A stretch of DNA of 54,816 nucleotides from Ruminococcus sp. (GCA_031262835.1 JAISGY010000034.1:1-54816); one strand, 5' to 3'; positions 41,594 to 52,582 are shown, counted from the first letter of the stretch. Notes: a model not told the origin generated them from the letters alone. Program-made: numbers and translations.

Positions 41594-42355
41594 ATGTCTG
41601 TAGTATTCACTAAACCCCACGCGCTCACCGACGCGGTGCTTCACTACTGCCCGGGTTGTACCCACGGAATTATCCACCGCCTTGTTGCGGAGGTTATCGA
41701 CGAGATGGGAATCGAGGGCGACACAATCGGCGTTTGCCCGGTAGGCTGTTCGGTAATGGCTTACGACTATTTCAACTGCGATATGATTGAGGCGGCTCAC
41801 GGACGCGCTCCCGCCGTTGCAACCGGCGTAAAGCGTGCGCTCCCCGATAAATTCGTCTTCACATACCAAGGCGACGGCGACGTTGCCGCAATAGGCACAG
41901 CCGAAACCGTCCATGCGGCGGCAAGGGGCGAAAACATCGTAATCGTTTTCGTTAACAACACAACCTACGGCATGACCGGCGGGCAGATGGCACCGACAAC
42001 CCTCCCCGGACAGGTTACACAAACAACCCCCTTCGGGCGCGATACCGCCGTTAACGGCTTCCCGGTTCGCGTTGTCGAAATGCTTGCAACATTGTCGGGG
42101 ACTGCGCTTGCGGCTCGCACGGCGGTTGACACAGTACCCCACGTTCGCGAGACAAAGAAGATGATTCGCAAGGCATTTGAAAACCAAAAGAACAAAGCGG
42201 GCTTCTCGGTTGTCGAGGTTTTATCGACCTGCCCGACAAACTGGGGAATGTCGCCGGTTGACGCCCTTGAAAGGCTTCGCAAAGACATGATACCCTATTA
42301 CCCCCTCGGCGTTTACAAAGATGCCGATATCCGTAATACGCCGGAGGTGAAATAG
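41594..42355 (+). CDS. 2-oxoacid:ferredoxin oxidoreductase beta subunit (thiamine-diphosphate binding)
   Basis: A 253-aa beta subunit. ThDP-binding motif: [20 protein letters not shown] with [16 protein letters not shown]. Cysteines that bind a 4Fe-4S cluster: HYCPGCTHG near residue 21 and VCPVGCS near 52; the family usually has four cluster cysteines, so the last is in the C-terminal region (STCPTNW). The ATG at 41594 overlaps the alpha stop by about one base; an in-frame extension upstream would lie inside alpha. Standard component of vor/kor. Confidence 0.92.
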   Translation: MSVVFTKPHALTDAVLHYCPGCTHGIIHRLVAEVIDEMGIEGDTIGVCPVGCSVMAYDYFNCDMIEAAHGRAPAVATGVKRALPDKFVFTYQGDGDVAAIGTAETVHAAARGENIVIVFVNNTTYGMTGGQMAPTTLPGQVTQTTPFGRDTAVNGFPVRVVEMLATLSGTALAARTAVDTVPHVRETKKMIRKAFENQKNKAGFSVVEVLSTCPTNWGMSPVDALERLRKDMIPYYPLGVYKDADIRNTPEVK

Positions 42356-42904
42356 ATGAACACGAATATTTTAATCGCCGGTTTCGGCGGACAAGGCATC
42401 CTCTTTGCCGGAAAGATTCTTGTATACGCCGGGTTAATGGCGGGGAAGGAAGTCTCGTGGCTCCCTTCATACGGACCCGAAATGCGCGGCGGGACTTGTA
42501 ATTGCTCGGTTGTTATTTCCGACGACCCGATAGGCTCACCGCTCGTAACGAACCCCGACGTTTTAATGGCGTTAAACACCCCCTCCCTCGATAAATTCAT
42601 CGAAACGGTTGTGGATGGCGGCATAGTTATCGCCGACAGCACCATGATTGAAAAGTCCGCAATAGACGCTGCGGCAGCGACCCGCCCCGACGTTAAAATC
42701 CACGCCCTCCCCGCAACGGAACTTGCGGACAACAACGACCTCGCAGGCGGCGCAAACATTATCCTCCTCGGTAAATTAATCGGCGAGACAGGCTTAATCT
42801 CAGACGAACACTTCAAAGCCGCCGTTGACAAGGTTGTCCCGGCAACAAAACAAAAACTCCGCGACAACGATATGAAGGCAATGAAAATGGGCGCGGGGTA
42901 TTAG
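42356..42904 (+). CDS. 2-oxoacid:ferredoxin oxidoreductase gamma subunit
   Basis: A 182-aa gamma subunit. Typical start [20 protein letters not shown], then [20 protein letters not shown] and [11 protein letters not shown] near the end. It follows the beta stop immediately (TAG ATG). Last gene of the operon; the prophage recombinase lies 208 bp downstream and in the opposite orientation. Confidence 0.93.
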   Translation: MNTNILIAGFGGQGILFAGKILVYAGLMAGKEVSWLPSYGPEMRGGTCNCSVVISDDPIGSPLVTNPDVLMALNTPSLDKFIETVVDGGIVIADSTMIEKSAIDAAAATRPDVKIHALPATELADNNDLAGGANIILLGKLIGETGLISDEHFKAAVDKVVPATKQKLRDNDMKAMKMGAGY

Positions 42905-43066
42905 GGAGAACGTTGGGGGAAACTTTCTGAAGAAAGCGTCCCTTAAGGACAAATTCTTACCCCTCACGCTTCCCTTGTTCCCCCCTATATTCCTTTCATA
43001 AGAATATTCACAGGTAAGTACACCACAAACCACAGCAAAAGTCAACCACATTTTATGAACAAAATT
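42905..43066. other. Intergenic region; candidate host-prophage junction
   Basis: This 162-bp space between the vor operon and the serine recombinase terminator codes for nothing visible. It includes an imperfect hairpin (CTTTC tgaa GAAAG near 42921-42934) and a C-rich stretch. As a large serine recombinase usually lies next to its attachment site, the att core is probably here or a few bases to the right; the right-hand att site is beyond the window, so it cannot be confirmed. Confidence 0.4.
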
Positions 43067-43112
43067 AAAAAGGCGGCAGACTGAGCGAATTCGCTCGGTC
43101 TGTCGCCTTTTG
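43066..43112 (-). terminator. Terminator of the recombinase gene
   Basis: On the minus strand, about 22-bp stem with two mismatches (AAAAGGCGACAGACCGAGCGAA / TTCGCTCAGTCTGCCGCCTTTT), followed by TTAATTTTG. It begins next to the recombinase stop. Confidence 0.82.
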
Positions 43113-44726
<1,614 letters not shown>

Positions 44727-44760
44727 CTATATTGCCATAGAAGTCAGGAAAAATCAAGGT

Positions 44761-44949
44761 TTACGCTGCATAGTTATCAGAATGTTCAGAATGTTTTTCG
44801 CGGCTAACCGCACCCGTCATAAGCCGTAACAGCTTAGTTTCGGCGGTCTCCTTGGCACTTTTGTTGCAAAATATGCGGATGGTGTATCTTGTACGTCCGA
44901 CAATTTTTTCGTTTTCGCAGCACAAAACATAGTCTTCAGCTACAATCAT
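44761..44949 (-). CDS. Small TnpW-like mobile-element protein
   Basis: A 62-aa protein starting MIVAEDYVLCCENEKIVG. It has the pattern of small accessory proteins next to serine recombinases in clostridial transposons (RTRYTIRIFCNKSAKETAE and KLLRLMTG), often called TnpW-like. The role is unknown; it might be a regulator or directionality factor, but this is a guess. GGAGGA lies before the ATG. It lies 64 bp upstream of the recombinase on the same strand. Confidence 0.55.
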   Translation of the reverse strand: MIVAEDYVLCCENEKIVGRTRYTIRIFCNKSAKETAETKLLRLMTGAVSREKHSEHSDNYAA

Positions 44950-45035
44950 AGTCGTCCTCCAAAGTATGGCGGACGGCTCATCACCGCCCGCTGTAATATC
45001 TTTGAAGCGTTGTTCTTTGTATCGTTTTTTAAGGG

Positions 45036-45833
45036 TTACACAACGTAGGCATCTTTATATCCCTGTTTCTGTAGTTTATCAACAAGAGCCTCGGCGTTCG
45101 ACTTAACCGAAAACGCACCCACCTGAACCCGATACCATTTCTTAATTTCGGGCGCGGTAGGAGCAGGAACAACAGGCTTTTTCGCGGTTTGTATTTCGTC
45201 ATAAAAATCCGTCACCATCTTTATAAACCTATTGAGGTGCGGAATGATATAGTAAGGACAAGCCTTAGATGGCTTGAAATACTGATGAGTATAAATGTCG
45301 GTTTTCGGCGAAAGGCCGTATTTGTCAAGCAAATATGCGACAAGCTTCGCGGCGGTTTCTTCGGTTTCCTTATCTTCGCCAGACTCTATAATTTCAAGAG
45401 CAATAGTATCAAGATTGCCGCCGATAAGAGAGCCGTCAGCCCTTTGTGACTTACGCCGTGTAGAACCGTCCGCCGCGTGCCAGCCGCGCTCGTCCTCGGA
45501 TAACTGTTGCCAAATTTCCGATTTATAGATCCAAAAGTGAACGACCACGCCGCCCATATTCAAGTTCGGAAAAGTTGCTCTGCAATACTGTTCGGCAGGG
45601 TTCGTGCCGTCCGGAACATCAATCATCTCTGTGTTGTGGATAGTTATGCCCTTGGGCTTTCCGATGCCGCCCGAGAGTTTCGCCTGCGGTTTAATCTTCT
45701 GTCCCGTTTTGACATACTCGCAGATGTCTTTTGTTGATAATGTTCCGTCAGGGATTATTTTCTGTTTTATTGTGAGTGTCGAATTGCCGACTTTTACGGT
45801 TAAGATTTTATCAGGTTTTAGAAATGTAGCCAT
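45036..45833 (-). CDS. N-acetylmuramoyl-L-alanine amidase endolysin with C-terminal SPOR-like part
   Basis: A 265-aa endolysin. Catalytic domain of the Amidase_2/PGRP type: zinc ligands seen in KGITIHNTEM (His) and YTHQYFKPSKACPYY (His/Cys), with RGWHAADG. The C-terminal 38 residues (WYRVQVGAFSVKSNAEALVD) are the first half of a SPOR domain; full domains are about twice this length, so it is truncated or minimal. No signal peptide, as expected for an endolysin released through the holin. The gene overlaps the holin stop by 1 bp. Confidence 0.92.
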   Translation of the reverse strand: MATFLKPDKILTVKVGNSTLTIKQKIIPDGTLSTKDICEYVKTGQKIKPQAKLSGGIGKPKGITIHNTEMIDVPDGTNPAEQYCRATFPNLNMGGVVVHFWIYKSEIWQQLSEDERGWHAADGSTRRKSQRADGSLIGGNLDTIALEIIESGEDKETEETAAKLVAYLLDKYGLSPKTDIYTHQYFKPSKACPYYIIPHLNRFIKMVTDFYDEIQTAKKPVVPAPTAPEIKKWYRVQVGAFSVKSNAEALVDKLQKQGYKDAYVV

Positions 45834-46246
45834 TACTTCTTTTCCCCTTTATTACGGATTTGGATTAAAGCTTGTTTCAAAATGTCAGGCATAGGAACTC
45901 CGATAACACTTGCGTTTTCAAGGAGCGACACACCCTCATTACCGATATACCAAAAGATTAAAGCCGTCCGCAAAGCCGACCCGCCGCCGAGGATATGCAG
46001 GTCAAGCATATGCCCCACGCCAATAAGGCAGAAAATGAGTACCTTTTTAACGATACCCCTCGCGCCTGTCTCCGAGGACAATTCTTTCTTGACCGCTGCC
46101 GCCGCAACGCCCGTTACATAATCAAGCGAAGAAAAAACGATAAGTACGATTAATGCTCCGTCAAAGCCGCCGAGAAAATAGCCCAGAGCCGCGCCGATTC
46201 CGGCTCCTGCCCAGTGGACTGCGTCCCAAATTTGATTTAGTTTCAT
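45833..46246 (-). CDS. Phage holin (toxin-secretion/phage-lysis family)
   Basis: A 137-aa protein with three to four membrane segments: IGAALGYFLGGFDGALIVLIVF, VLIFCLIGVGHMLDL, and TALIFWYIGNEGVSLLENA, the last being the usual C-terminal signature of the Holin_4_1 family. It makes the membrane lesion that releases the amidase encoded directly after it. A typical two-gene lysis cassette. Confidence 0.9.
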   Translation of the reverse strand: MKLNQIWDAVHWAGAGIGAALGYFLGGFDGALIVLIVFSSLDYVTGVAAAAVKKELSSETGARGIVKKVLIFCLIGVGHMLDLHILGGGSALRTALIFWYIGNEGVSLLENASVIGVPMPDILKQALIQIRNKGEKK

Positions 46247-46279
46247 AATTGGTTTCCTTTCTCTTTTTAACGAAATTTG

Positions 46280-48208
46280 TTAACTCCCCGATTTCGCCGC
46301 ATTGTATCTGCTTATCATCAAGTTAAGAAAATCCGAACCGATAAACTGCGGTTTGTTTTGATAAAACCGTTTGTAAAGATAGCTGGTGAATATAGCTTTC
46401 GGATGATGTGGGTTGAAATTCGAGTTGTTCGATGGGTCGTATTGTTGCGTGCTGAATGCATCAATAGTAACCGATACTCTCGGCACAGCCCCAGTTGATG
46501 CCGTAGGAATTAAACCGGAGTCGCGCTGATTTTGCGGTACAACGTTTATTGAAGATATATACTTTCTATGCGCATATAGACCAAGTTGTAATTCGTTGTA
46601 GTTTGAAATGTATTGTATCTGAATATTAGCTATGGGATTGGTATTAATCGAGATTCCCGACCATCCCCCGTCTAATATGTCATCGTCGGGTACAACCGCT
46701 TGAACATCACTGGTGTCCATACAGAAGTACCAATACTTATGGGGGCTAAACAGCGGAGTGCCGTGGTAATTTAAGTAATCAACCTGCGTACCATCCGGAA
46801 AGTAGTAACCGCCGCCATCCCCATACATCCCCCCGGAAGCGTAGTTAGTATTGACTAAACTCCCCGGACCTGATGGTATGTTAGGATTCGCGGCACTTTG
46901 CGTGTGCATTGCTTTATTCAGTTCTTTGTGGTAACCGACAAGCTGAAGACTATTTGGGCTGTCCCCGGCATATATTTTAAGCTGCATATCAATTGTAAGC
47001 CAAGCATCATGTAACGATTTACCTTCTTTCACGTTCAAATTTACGTCTGTAAGGTTTATAAACGAAGCATAAGCCAAAATATATCCCGGGTCGCGTATTT
47101 GGTATGCCGATGGGACATACATACAAAGCCCCATTATTGGGTCGTCAGATAACATATTTATGTACATAGGATATATATCCGATAATTGCAGCAGTTCATC
47201 AAGCGATGGAAACTGCTCCCCACCCCCACCCTCATCTTTTACCAACGTACAGGACTTTTTACCCTCGCTGTCGGCAGTTACCGAAACAACATACTTTTCA
47301 CCCGCTTCAAATTCTGTCCCATCTTCATACTGCGATTGAATCGGAATATCCCATGCCTTAGCTTCGGTCATTTCGGTTATTTCGGCAACTTTGTTTTCTG
47401 TCTCATAGGCTTTCATACCGGCAGTGTATTCAGGTCCGTAATATCCGACCTCTAAACTCATATCCCTTCGGTTAAAAGGGTTGTAAGAAATGGATACAAT
47501 CCGCGTCAAGTAATCAATTCCGAGCGGCTTGTAAATGATGTGAACGTTATCGCCGGTGTGAAGGCTTGTTTTTTTATAAAAACTTACGTCAAAAAACTTT
47601 CTTTCGGCGGTTTCTGTAACGGAAAGACTTGTTACAGTCTTTCCGTCCATTATTTTAACAAAGGTTTCACTGCCGCGATGCGCCTTAACGTTTACCATTT
47701 TTCCGTCATATTCAATTTCACCTTGTAACATATTGATAAAGTCCATTAAGACTTCACGCCGTGATGCGGTTTTGTCCAAAATGTAAGTATACGAACCGGG
47801 AAAGTCTGAGATGTCACCGGGAATAATAGGCGTATGAAGCAAAATAAGCATTAATATAGCTTCTGCTGTATTTCCCTCTTCTTTTATGCCCGTCAAATCG
47901 TATGCGGTGTCGTTAAGTATAAAGGTCAGCTGTTCGCCCGAAATTGTCGCCTGATGTCCTCCGTCTCCTTTGAACCGATGTATCTGTCGTATGATAAACC
48001 GATAGGTCAAAGTGCTGATAACCGTGCCTGTATCGTCTTTTTCGTCAATGTAAAGGTTCATCAAATCGTTAACCGCAACATTGGCAACAAGCTCATTCAT
48101 GATGGTAACATCCAACGTGCAGCGTCCGTCTAAGGAGTCTAATAGTGTACAGTCAACGGCACTGAAAGCCGTTGCAATAATTTCCGCTTCATCGTTTTCG
48201 CCGCCCAT
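46280..48208 (-). CDS. Phage tail protein, ReqiPepy6 Gp37-like/Tal
   Basis: A 642-aa structural protein. The N-terminal 250 residues resemble the Gp37-like/Tal beta-barrel family (VDCTLLDSLDGRCTLDVT, YRFIIRQIHRFKGDG, SRREVLMDFINMLQGEIEYDG, LGIDYLTRIVSISYNP), which caps the tail tip and may position a peptidoglycan hydrolase. The rest is a spike-like beta region (about 330-642) with no visible enzyme motif. It begins 20 bp after the tape-measure gene, with AAGGA 15-20 bases before the ATG. A separate distal tail protein (Dit) was not seen between them. Confidence 0.75.
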   Translation of the reverse strand: MGGENDEAEIIATAFSAVDCTLLDSLDGRCTLDVTIMNELVANVAVNDLMNLYIDEKDDTGTVISTLTYRFIIRQIHRFKGDGGHQATISGEQLTFILNDTAYDLTGIKEEGNTAEAILMLILLHTPIIPGDISDFPGSYTYILDKTASRREVLMDFINMLQGEIEYDGKMVNVKAHRGSETFVKIMDGKTVTSLSVTETAERKFFDVSFYKKTSLHTGDNVHIIYKPLGIDYLTRIVSISYNPFNRRDMSLEVGYYGPEYTAGMKAYETENKVAEITEMTEAKAWDIPIQSQYEDGTEFEAGEKYVVSVTADSEGKKSCTLVKDEGGGGEQFPSLDELLQLSDIYPMYINMLSDDPIMGLCMYVPSAYQIRDPGYILAYASFINLTDVNLNVKEGKSLHDAWLTIDMQLKIYAGDSPNSLQLVGYHKELNKAMHTQSAANPNIPSGPGSLVNTNYASGGMYGDGGGYYFPDGTQVDYLNYHGTPLFSPHKYWYFCMDTSDVQAVVPDDDILDGGWSGISINTNPIANIQIQYISNYNELQLGLYAHRKYISSINVVPQNQRDSGLIPTASTGAVPRVSVTIDAFSTQQYDPSNNSNFNPHHPKAIFTSYLYKRFYQNKPQFIGSDFLNLMISRYNAAKSGS

Positions 48209-48228
48209 TAAAATGTTAGTTGTAAAAT

Positions 48229-50685
48229 CTATCCTTGTGATACAATCGCCCCCCTGTTTCGTGCGATAACCTGCCCGTTAACGACCTGTATTTGTGTGAC
48301 TGCTCTTGCGATTTCCTTTCCGTTTATGGTGAGCGGAATGGTTATGTTGTAAGCTGGGCTAACCCCTATCGGAGTCTGTCCTGCTGTAATATTGTCTGCC
48401 CCGGCTGAAATACGCCGACCGACGGGGGACATATTAATTTCCGGCATATCAAAACTTGTCGGGACTGCTTTCTCCATGTCTTTTGCTACGCCTTGCATGG
48501 AATCTTCAAAGCCCTCGCCTAAGCCCTCGCCCATGAATTCACCAAGTCTCGCGAAAAGTTTTGACGGCGATGCAATCCCGAAAAACTCTTTTATATCGTC
48601 AACCATGCCGCCGAAAAATCCGCTGATTTTGTCGCGAAGCCAAGCTCCCGCGTCCGAGATACCCTGCCAAATCCCCTTAATGAGATTGCTGCCGACTTCG
48701 ACCATAGATTTAATTGAATCCCCGAAAACATTAAGGAGCGATTCCATAATTTTGGGAACTGCTTTTACGATTTCGAGCATTATTTTCGGGAGATCCGAAA
48801 TGAGTGCTACAAAAAGTTTCACGCCCATTTCAATGAGTAATGGCAAAGCATCTCTTAAAGCGGTAATAATCCCGTCAATTATTTGCGGAATCGCCGCGAC
48901 GAGTTGTATAATTATGTCTGGCAGAGCATGAATCAGCGACAAGAAAAGGGTAATGCCCGCTTCGATAATCTGCGGTATCGACTGAACGATAAAATCTACA
49001 ATCGACACTATAAGTTGCGGCAGTTTTTCAATAAGCTGCGGAATTGCATCTAAAATTCCTTGTGCCAAGCCGAGTACGAGTTGCAGAGCGGCATCAAGCA
49101 ACAGCGGCAGATTATCAATAATGCCCTGTACTATCATTACCACGGCATTAACCGCCGCCGGGATAAGCTCCGGCAAAGCTTCCGAAAGCCCCTGAATTAA
49201 CGCAGAGACCATTTGAATAGCGGTTTCAACAAGTGCTGGCAAGTTCGTGATTATGCCATTGACGAGGGCAAGGATTAATTGAACCGCACCCGCCGTGATG
49301 TTCGGTAAAGCGGTAATCAAACCGTCCAAAATCGTCATAATGATAGCTGTTGCAGTATCAACCAGTTGCGGAAGGTTATCAACAATCGCGCTCCCGATAC
49401 TGCCGACTATGGTCATAGCTGTGTCAAGAACCTGCGGCAATTGCTCTAAAATGACATCGGCGAATTTCCCGACCGTTGAGCTGATAACTTCTGAAATTTT
49501 ACCCCAGTCGCCGTTGGCATCGTTCAAGCCGCGAGTAAACTCGCCGAGAAGCTCCACTCCCTCTGTACCTAACAGCGTGAGTTGTGGCATCAGAACGATT
49601 CCGAGAGCGTTTTTCGCGGCACCGGAGCCCTGTTTCAATTTCTGAACAACATCGTCAAATTTCCCGGCGGTTTCAAGCTGTGCTTGAGACATAACCGCGC
49701 CCATTCGGTGTGCTTCTTCCGTAAGTTCCGCTATCCCGGCTGAGCCTTGAGCAATCAGCGGATTGAGATCTTGGGCTGATTTGCCGAAAATTTGCATGGC
49801 GATTGCATCACGCTCCGCTCCTTCAGCCATACCGCCGAGTGCATCAATCGCCGCCCAGTACACTTCCTCCGAGTCCTTGAGCGTTCCGTCCGCATTGATA
49901 ATCTCAACACCGAGAGCGGCATAGGCTAACGCCATTTGATTCGTTTCGGCTTTGCCGTTGACGATTGCGTCGCGGGCGGAATCCATAGACTTGATGTTCT
50001 TCGCCATCGAGCCTGTCAATGTATCTAAGGACACATCTACAAGGTCTGCTGCGTAAGAATATGCCTGTAATTGCTCCGTTGACATTCCTGTCACGGTAGA
50101 TTGAGTCAGAATCTCGTCAGCATATGCGGCTGTCCCCACAGACATTTCAGCTAACGCCTTTGTCGCTCCGACCGCCGCTGTTCCGACCGCGACAAACGCC
50201 GTAGCCATTGCTGCGCCGACCGTTTTTAGAATACCTCCCAGTTTCTCGAATTTACCGCCGGAAGTTTCGGCTTTGTCTGAAGCTTCCTTAATTTCGTCTC
50301 CCATTTTATCGGCATTGTCGGCGGTATCGTCCATTGCGGCGGCGTTCTGTTGGAGTTCCCGCTCCATATCGTTGAGGGCGGCTTTGGCATTATTCAGCTG
50401 AATAGCCCAGTTTTGTGTCCGCTTGTCATTTTCACCAAAACTCTCGGAAGCATTACGGAGTGCTGCTTCGAGGGTAGCGATTTTGTCTTTTTGCGTGTCA
50501 ATCGACTTGCCGAGAACGTCATTTCGAGCCGTTATGGCTTCAAGCGATTTGTCGTTTTTATCAAATTCGGAAGAAACGAGTTTGAGTTCAGAACCGAGAA
50601 CTTTAAAAGACTGATTTATTTCGCTTAGTGATTTCCGAAAATTATGCTCGTTTTCAACGGCTAACTTTATACCCGCGTCAACCAT
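48229..50685 (-). CDS. Phage tail tape measure protein
   Basis: An 818-aa protein. The N-terminal 110 residues are coiled-coil (FRKSLSEINQSFKVLG, AQLNNAK-type heptads); then a tape-measure core with SYAADLVDVSLDTLTGSMAKN, AEGAERDAIAMQIFGKSAQDLN and about eight hydrophobic repeats of the type LPQLVDTATAIIMTIL / LPALVETAIQMVSALI (residues about 400-640), ending FFGIASPSKLFARLGEFMGEG. Length sets tail length; with 818 aa at about 1.5 A per residue, a tail of roughly 120 nm would be expected (rule of thumb). It follows the gpG/gpGT genes. Confidence 0.92.
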   Translation of the reverse strand: MVDAGIKLAVENEHNFRKSLSEINQSFKVLGSELKLVSSEFDKNDKSLEAITARNDVLGKSIDTQKDKIATLEAALRNASESFGENDKRTQNWAIQLNNAKAALNDMERELQQNAAAMDDTADNADKMGDEIKEASDKAETSGGKFEKLGGILKTVGAAMATAFVAVGTAAVGATKALAEMSVGTAAYADEILTQSTVTGMSTEQLQAYSYAADLVDVSLDTLTGSMAKNIKSMDSARDAIVNGKAETNQMALAYAALGVEIINADGTLKDSEEVYWAAIDALGGMAEGAERDAIAMQIFGKSAQDLNPLIAQGSAGIAELTEEAHRMGAVMSQAQLETAGKFDDVVQKLKQGSGAAKNALGIVLMPQLTLLGTEGVELLGEFTRGLNDANGDWGKISEVISSTVGKFADVILEQLPQVLDTAMTIVGSIGSAIVDNLPQLVDTATAIIMTILDGLITALPNITAGAVQLILALVNGIITNLPALVETAIQMVSALIQGLSEALPELIPAAVNAVVMIVQGIIDNLPLLLDAALQLVLGLAQGILDAIPQLIEKLPQLIVSIVDFIVQSIPQIIEAGITLFLSLIHALPDIIIQLVAAIPQIIDGIITALRDALPLLIEMGVKLFVALISDLPKIMLEIVKAVPKIMESLLNVFGDSIKSMVEVGSNLIKGIWQGISDAGAWLRDKISGFFGGMVDDIKEFFGIASPSKLFARLGEFMGEGLGEGFEDSMQGVAKDMEKAVPTSFDMPEINMSPVGRRISAGADNITAGQTPIGVSPAYNITIPLTINGKEIARAVTQIQVVNGQVIARNRGAIVSQG

Positions 50686-50703
50686 ACCCTCACCCCCTCG
50701 TGC

Positions 50704-51260
50704 CTAAAATATATCATCAAGCGAAAGCTCCCGCCGAGCCTTTTCTAGTCCCAAAAACTGTCGGTGACAAGCCATTAAATCAAGTAAAAGCCCTAAAGGC
50801 AATAACCACGTTTCATCAAGAGAAAATCCCAGCTGCGTTTTGCCAAAATACAAAATCCGGGTAAATAATTCATCATCACTTACCCGGACGTTACGTTTTT
50901 TTCGTCAGTTTCACTTTCGACCGTTCTTTTCGTGCCTTTAATCATCGCCGCCGTTATCGCATTTTTGTATTCAACGAGTTCAAACGGCGTGGTGAGAAGT
51001 TCGACAATATCTTCGGTCAAGAGTTCTTTCTTGTCGGCGTTTTTTATGTTGTAAATTAAGATAGATTGGTTGGCGAGGAGAGTAATCAGCCATATAATCT
51101 CGCTTAATGCCAATTCAAAGTTTTCACTTTTCATCAGTTTTTCGCCGAGATTTTCAAGCCCGCCGTAACGACCGGCTATCTCTTTTGTTGCCTTAGTCGT
51201 GAGGATTAATTCGTAAGTATTACCGTTGATTGTGATGTTCTTGCCGTAATCGTTATTCAT
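50704..51260 (-). CDS. Tail assembly chaperones gpG and gpGT (by -1 frameshift)
   Basis: The first frame (51260-50880) codes for a 126-aa gpG-like protein: NITINGNTYELILTTKATKE, SEIIWLITLLANQS. At 50895-50901 the minus strand has A AAA AAC in the correct phase, a canonical -1 slippery heptamer. Slipping there joins the first 122 residues to a 63-aa second frame that starts CGT at 50895 and ends TAG at 50704, with KTQLGFSLDETWLLPLGLLL and RQFLGLEKARRELSLDDIF. The second frame is open from well before the slip site and ends 18 bp before the tape measure start, the standard layout for gpGT. The frame product would be 185 aa. Confidence 0.85.
50895..50901 (-). promoter_or_regulatory. Programmed -1 ribosomal frameshift site, A AAA AAC
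   Basis: Seven A then C on the minus strand in the phase N NNW WWH, in the last codons of gpG, 15 bases before its stop. Downstream structure was not identified by eye; the A-rich heptamer is one of the strongest known slippery sites. The 63-codon extension in the -1 frame is open with coding-like composition. Confidence 0.8.
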
Positions 51261-51819
51261 TGACAGTCCCCTCCGTAATTCCCGCTTTTTCGTTTATCCA
51301 GGCGATAGCCTCATCCTCTTTGGTAAAAAGAGCCTCCTCTTTCCAGTCGCCGTTCGGCATTTTGAGGAGTGTTCCCTCAATGGTCGGCGTTGTGAATTCG
51401 ATAGATTCACCCTTGGTTTTAGTTTCGTCGTTGCCCTCAGCAAACTTAATCTTGTAAAGCCAAATTGCACGGTATTTTGTCACGCCGCTCCGAACAACCG
51501 AACCATAAAATCCGATACCCACATAAGGCGCGACATCATTTGCATTCGCCTTAAGCGTAGTCGCTGTTGCGGTGTGACCGAGCAGCATACCCTGCACCTC
51601 GAAAGTCATATCATCGGTATTTAAACTCACCTTACCGCTCTTAAATTCGATAACATTTTCTGCAACGGAATCATCGGCATAGAGAATAACGTTGTTGACT
51701 TCAACCGTAATGTTCGCAGCTATCGCCTTGCCGATATTCATCCCATTTGTGTATGATGCGTTCGCCGTGCTTTCACTGAGCTTCGCGCCGACAATATGCT
51801 TAAGTCCTACTTTCGCCAC
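51253..51819 (-). CDS. Phage major tail protein
   Basis: A 188-aa protein of the siphovirus major tail protein type: AKVGLKHIVGAKLS, NIGKAIAANITVEVNNVILYADD, SGVTKYRAIWLYKIKFAEGND and a C-terminal AWINEKAGITEG. It forms the tail tube. A strong GGGAGGG stands seven bases before the GTG; a longer open frame to 51894 exists but lies within the next gene. It precedes gpG and overlaps its start by 8 bp. Confidence 0.85.
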   Translation of the reverse strand: MAKVGLKHIVGAKLSESTANASYTNGMNIGKAIAANITVEVNNVILYADDSVAENVIEFKSGKVSLNTDDMTFEVQGMLLGHTATATTLKANANDVAPYVGIGFYGSVVRSGVTKYRAIWLYKIKFAEGNDETKTKGESIEFTTPTIEGTLLKMPNGDWKEEALFTKEDEAIAWINEKAGITEGTVNE

Positions 51820-52168
51820 AAAAATCCCTCCCGTAAAATTTTTCAACGTCAATGCTGTAATGATAGAAATCGTTTGTTGTATCATAACCGACAAATTTGC
51901 GGTCGGTAATTGTAAAGTCCGATACTATTAAAATATCTGTCAGCTGATGCACCCGCTCCGAGTAATTGCTCTGACAGAATAAAGACAATCGTACCTCTTG
52001 AATATCAATTTCCGGCTTATCATCGGCGTGATAGCCGAAACGGTCGGAAAGCGGTGTAATGACCATATATTCAGGCGGCGGAGTATCGGAGAAAACGCCT
52101 GTTGTAACGGGAATTTCGAGTGCATCCAAAACGCCGTTGAGTTCAGTCAGAATATCATTGTATTGCAC
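51800..52168 (-). CDS. Tail-terminator-like protein (gpU/minor tail type)
   Basis: A 122-aa protein starting VQYNDILTELNGVLDALE; residues FCQSNYSERVHQLTDILI and DFYHYSIDVEKFY follow. Its place between the gp10-like gene and the major tail protein is the usual position of the tail terminator in HK97-type phages. The start is a GTG with GGAGGAG upstream. It overlaps the neighbouring genes at both ends (14 bp and 20 bp). Confidence 0.7.
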   Translation of the reverse strand: MQYNDILTELNGVLDALEIPVTTGVFSDTPPPEYMVITPLSDRFGYHADDKPEIDIQEVRLSLFCQSNYSERVHQLTDILIVSDFTITDRKFVGYDTTNDFYHYSIDVEKFYGRDFCGESRT

Positions 52169-52556
52169 GAATCTCCTCCTCAAGCTTGCTTTTCATCGCC
52201 GCTTCAGCCGCCGTTTGTGTCTGCTTTTTCGCGGGCTTGAGAAACGGCTTAGGCGGCTGCCCGGCTTTGCCGTATTCAAGGACATTAGCCAAAAGTGCAT
52301 TACTTTTTCCATCCGTCCTGTTTTCTGCAAAACCGATCTTTATATCGGTATTCCCATCGCGGTTGACTCGTGCGGGCGATTTGCCGAGGGAACGCAGTAA
52401 CTCCCCGGAAGATTCCCTACTTAACACCCCTGTGAGATTATCTCGAACCTTTTCAAGAACAATATCCCCGCCGACTTCAAGCACTTTCGGCACAATCTCA
52501 TCCGTCCGCTTTCCCAGTTCGGAGATCATACGGCTGAAATCTTCCCCTAATCTCAT
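52155..52556 (-). CDS. HK97 gp10-family connector protein
   Basis: A 133-aa protein of the HK97 gp10 type (head-tail joining). Seen: GKRTDEIVPKVLEVGGDIVL, RDNLTGVLSRESSGELLRSLG, ALLANVLEYGKAGQPPKPFL (the family-typical VxEYGk...PpfL). The ATG at 52556 has only a weak site (AAAGG); a strong GGGGGCGG about 20-25 bases upstream would place a non-standard ATC start (residues AKATMRL) instead, so the true start is uncertain. Confidence 0.82.
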   Translation of the reverse strand: MRLGEDFSRMISELGKRTDEIVPKVLEVGGDIVLEKVRDNLTGVLSRESSGELLRSLGKSPARVNRDGNTDIKIGFAENRTDGKSNALLANVLEYGKAGQPPKPFLKPAKKQTQTAAEAAMKSKLEEEIRAIQ

Positions 52557-52582
52557 TGTTGCCTTTGCGATAAAACCGCCCC

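Noticed and set aside
51820..51894. Longer start of the major tail protein
   Set aside because: The extension lies in the next gene and lacks a site; the GTG at 51819 has a strong GGGAGGG.
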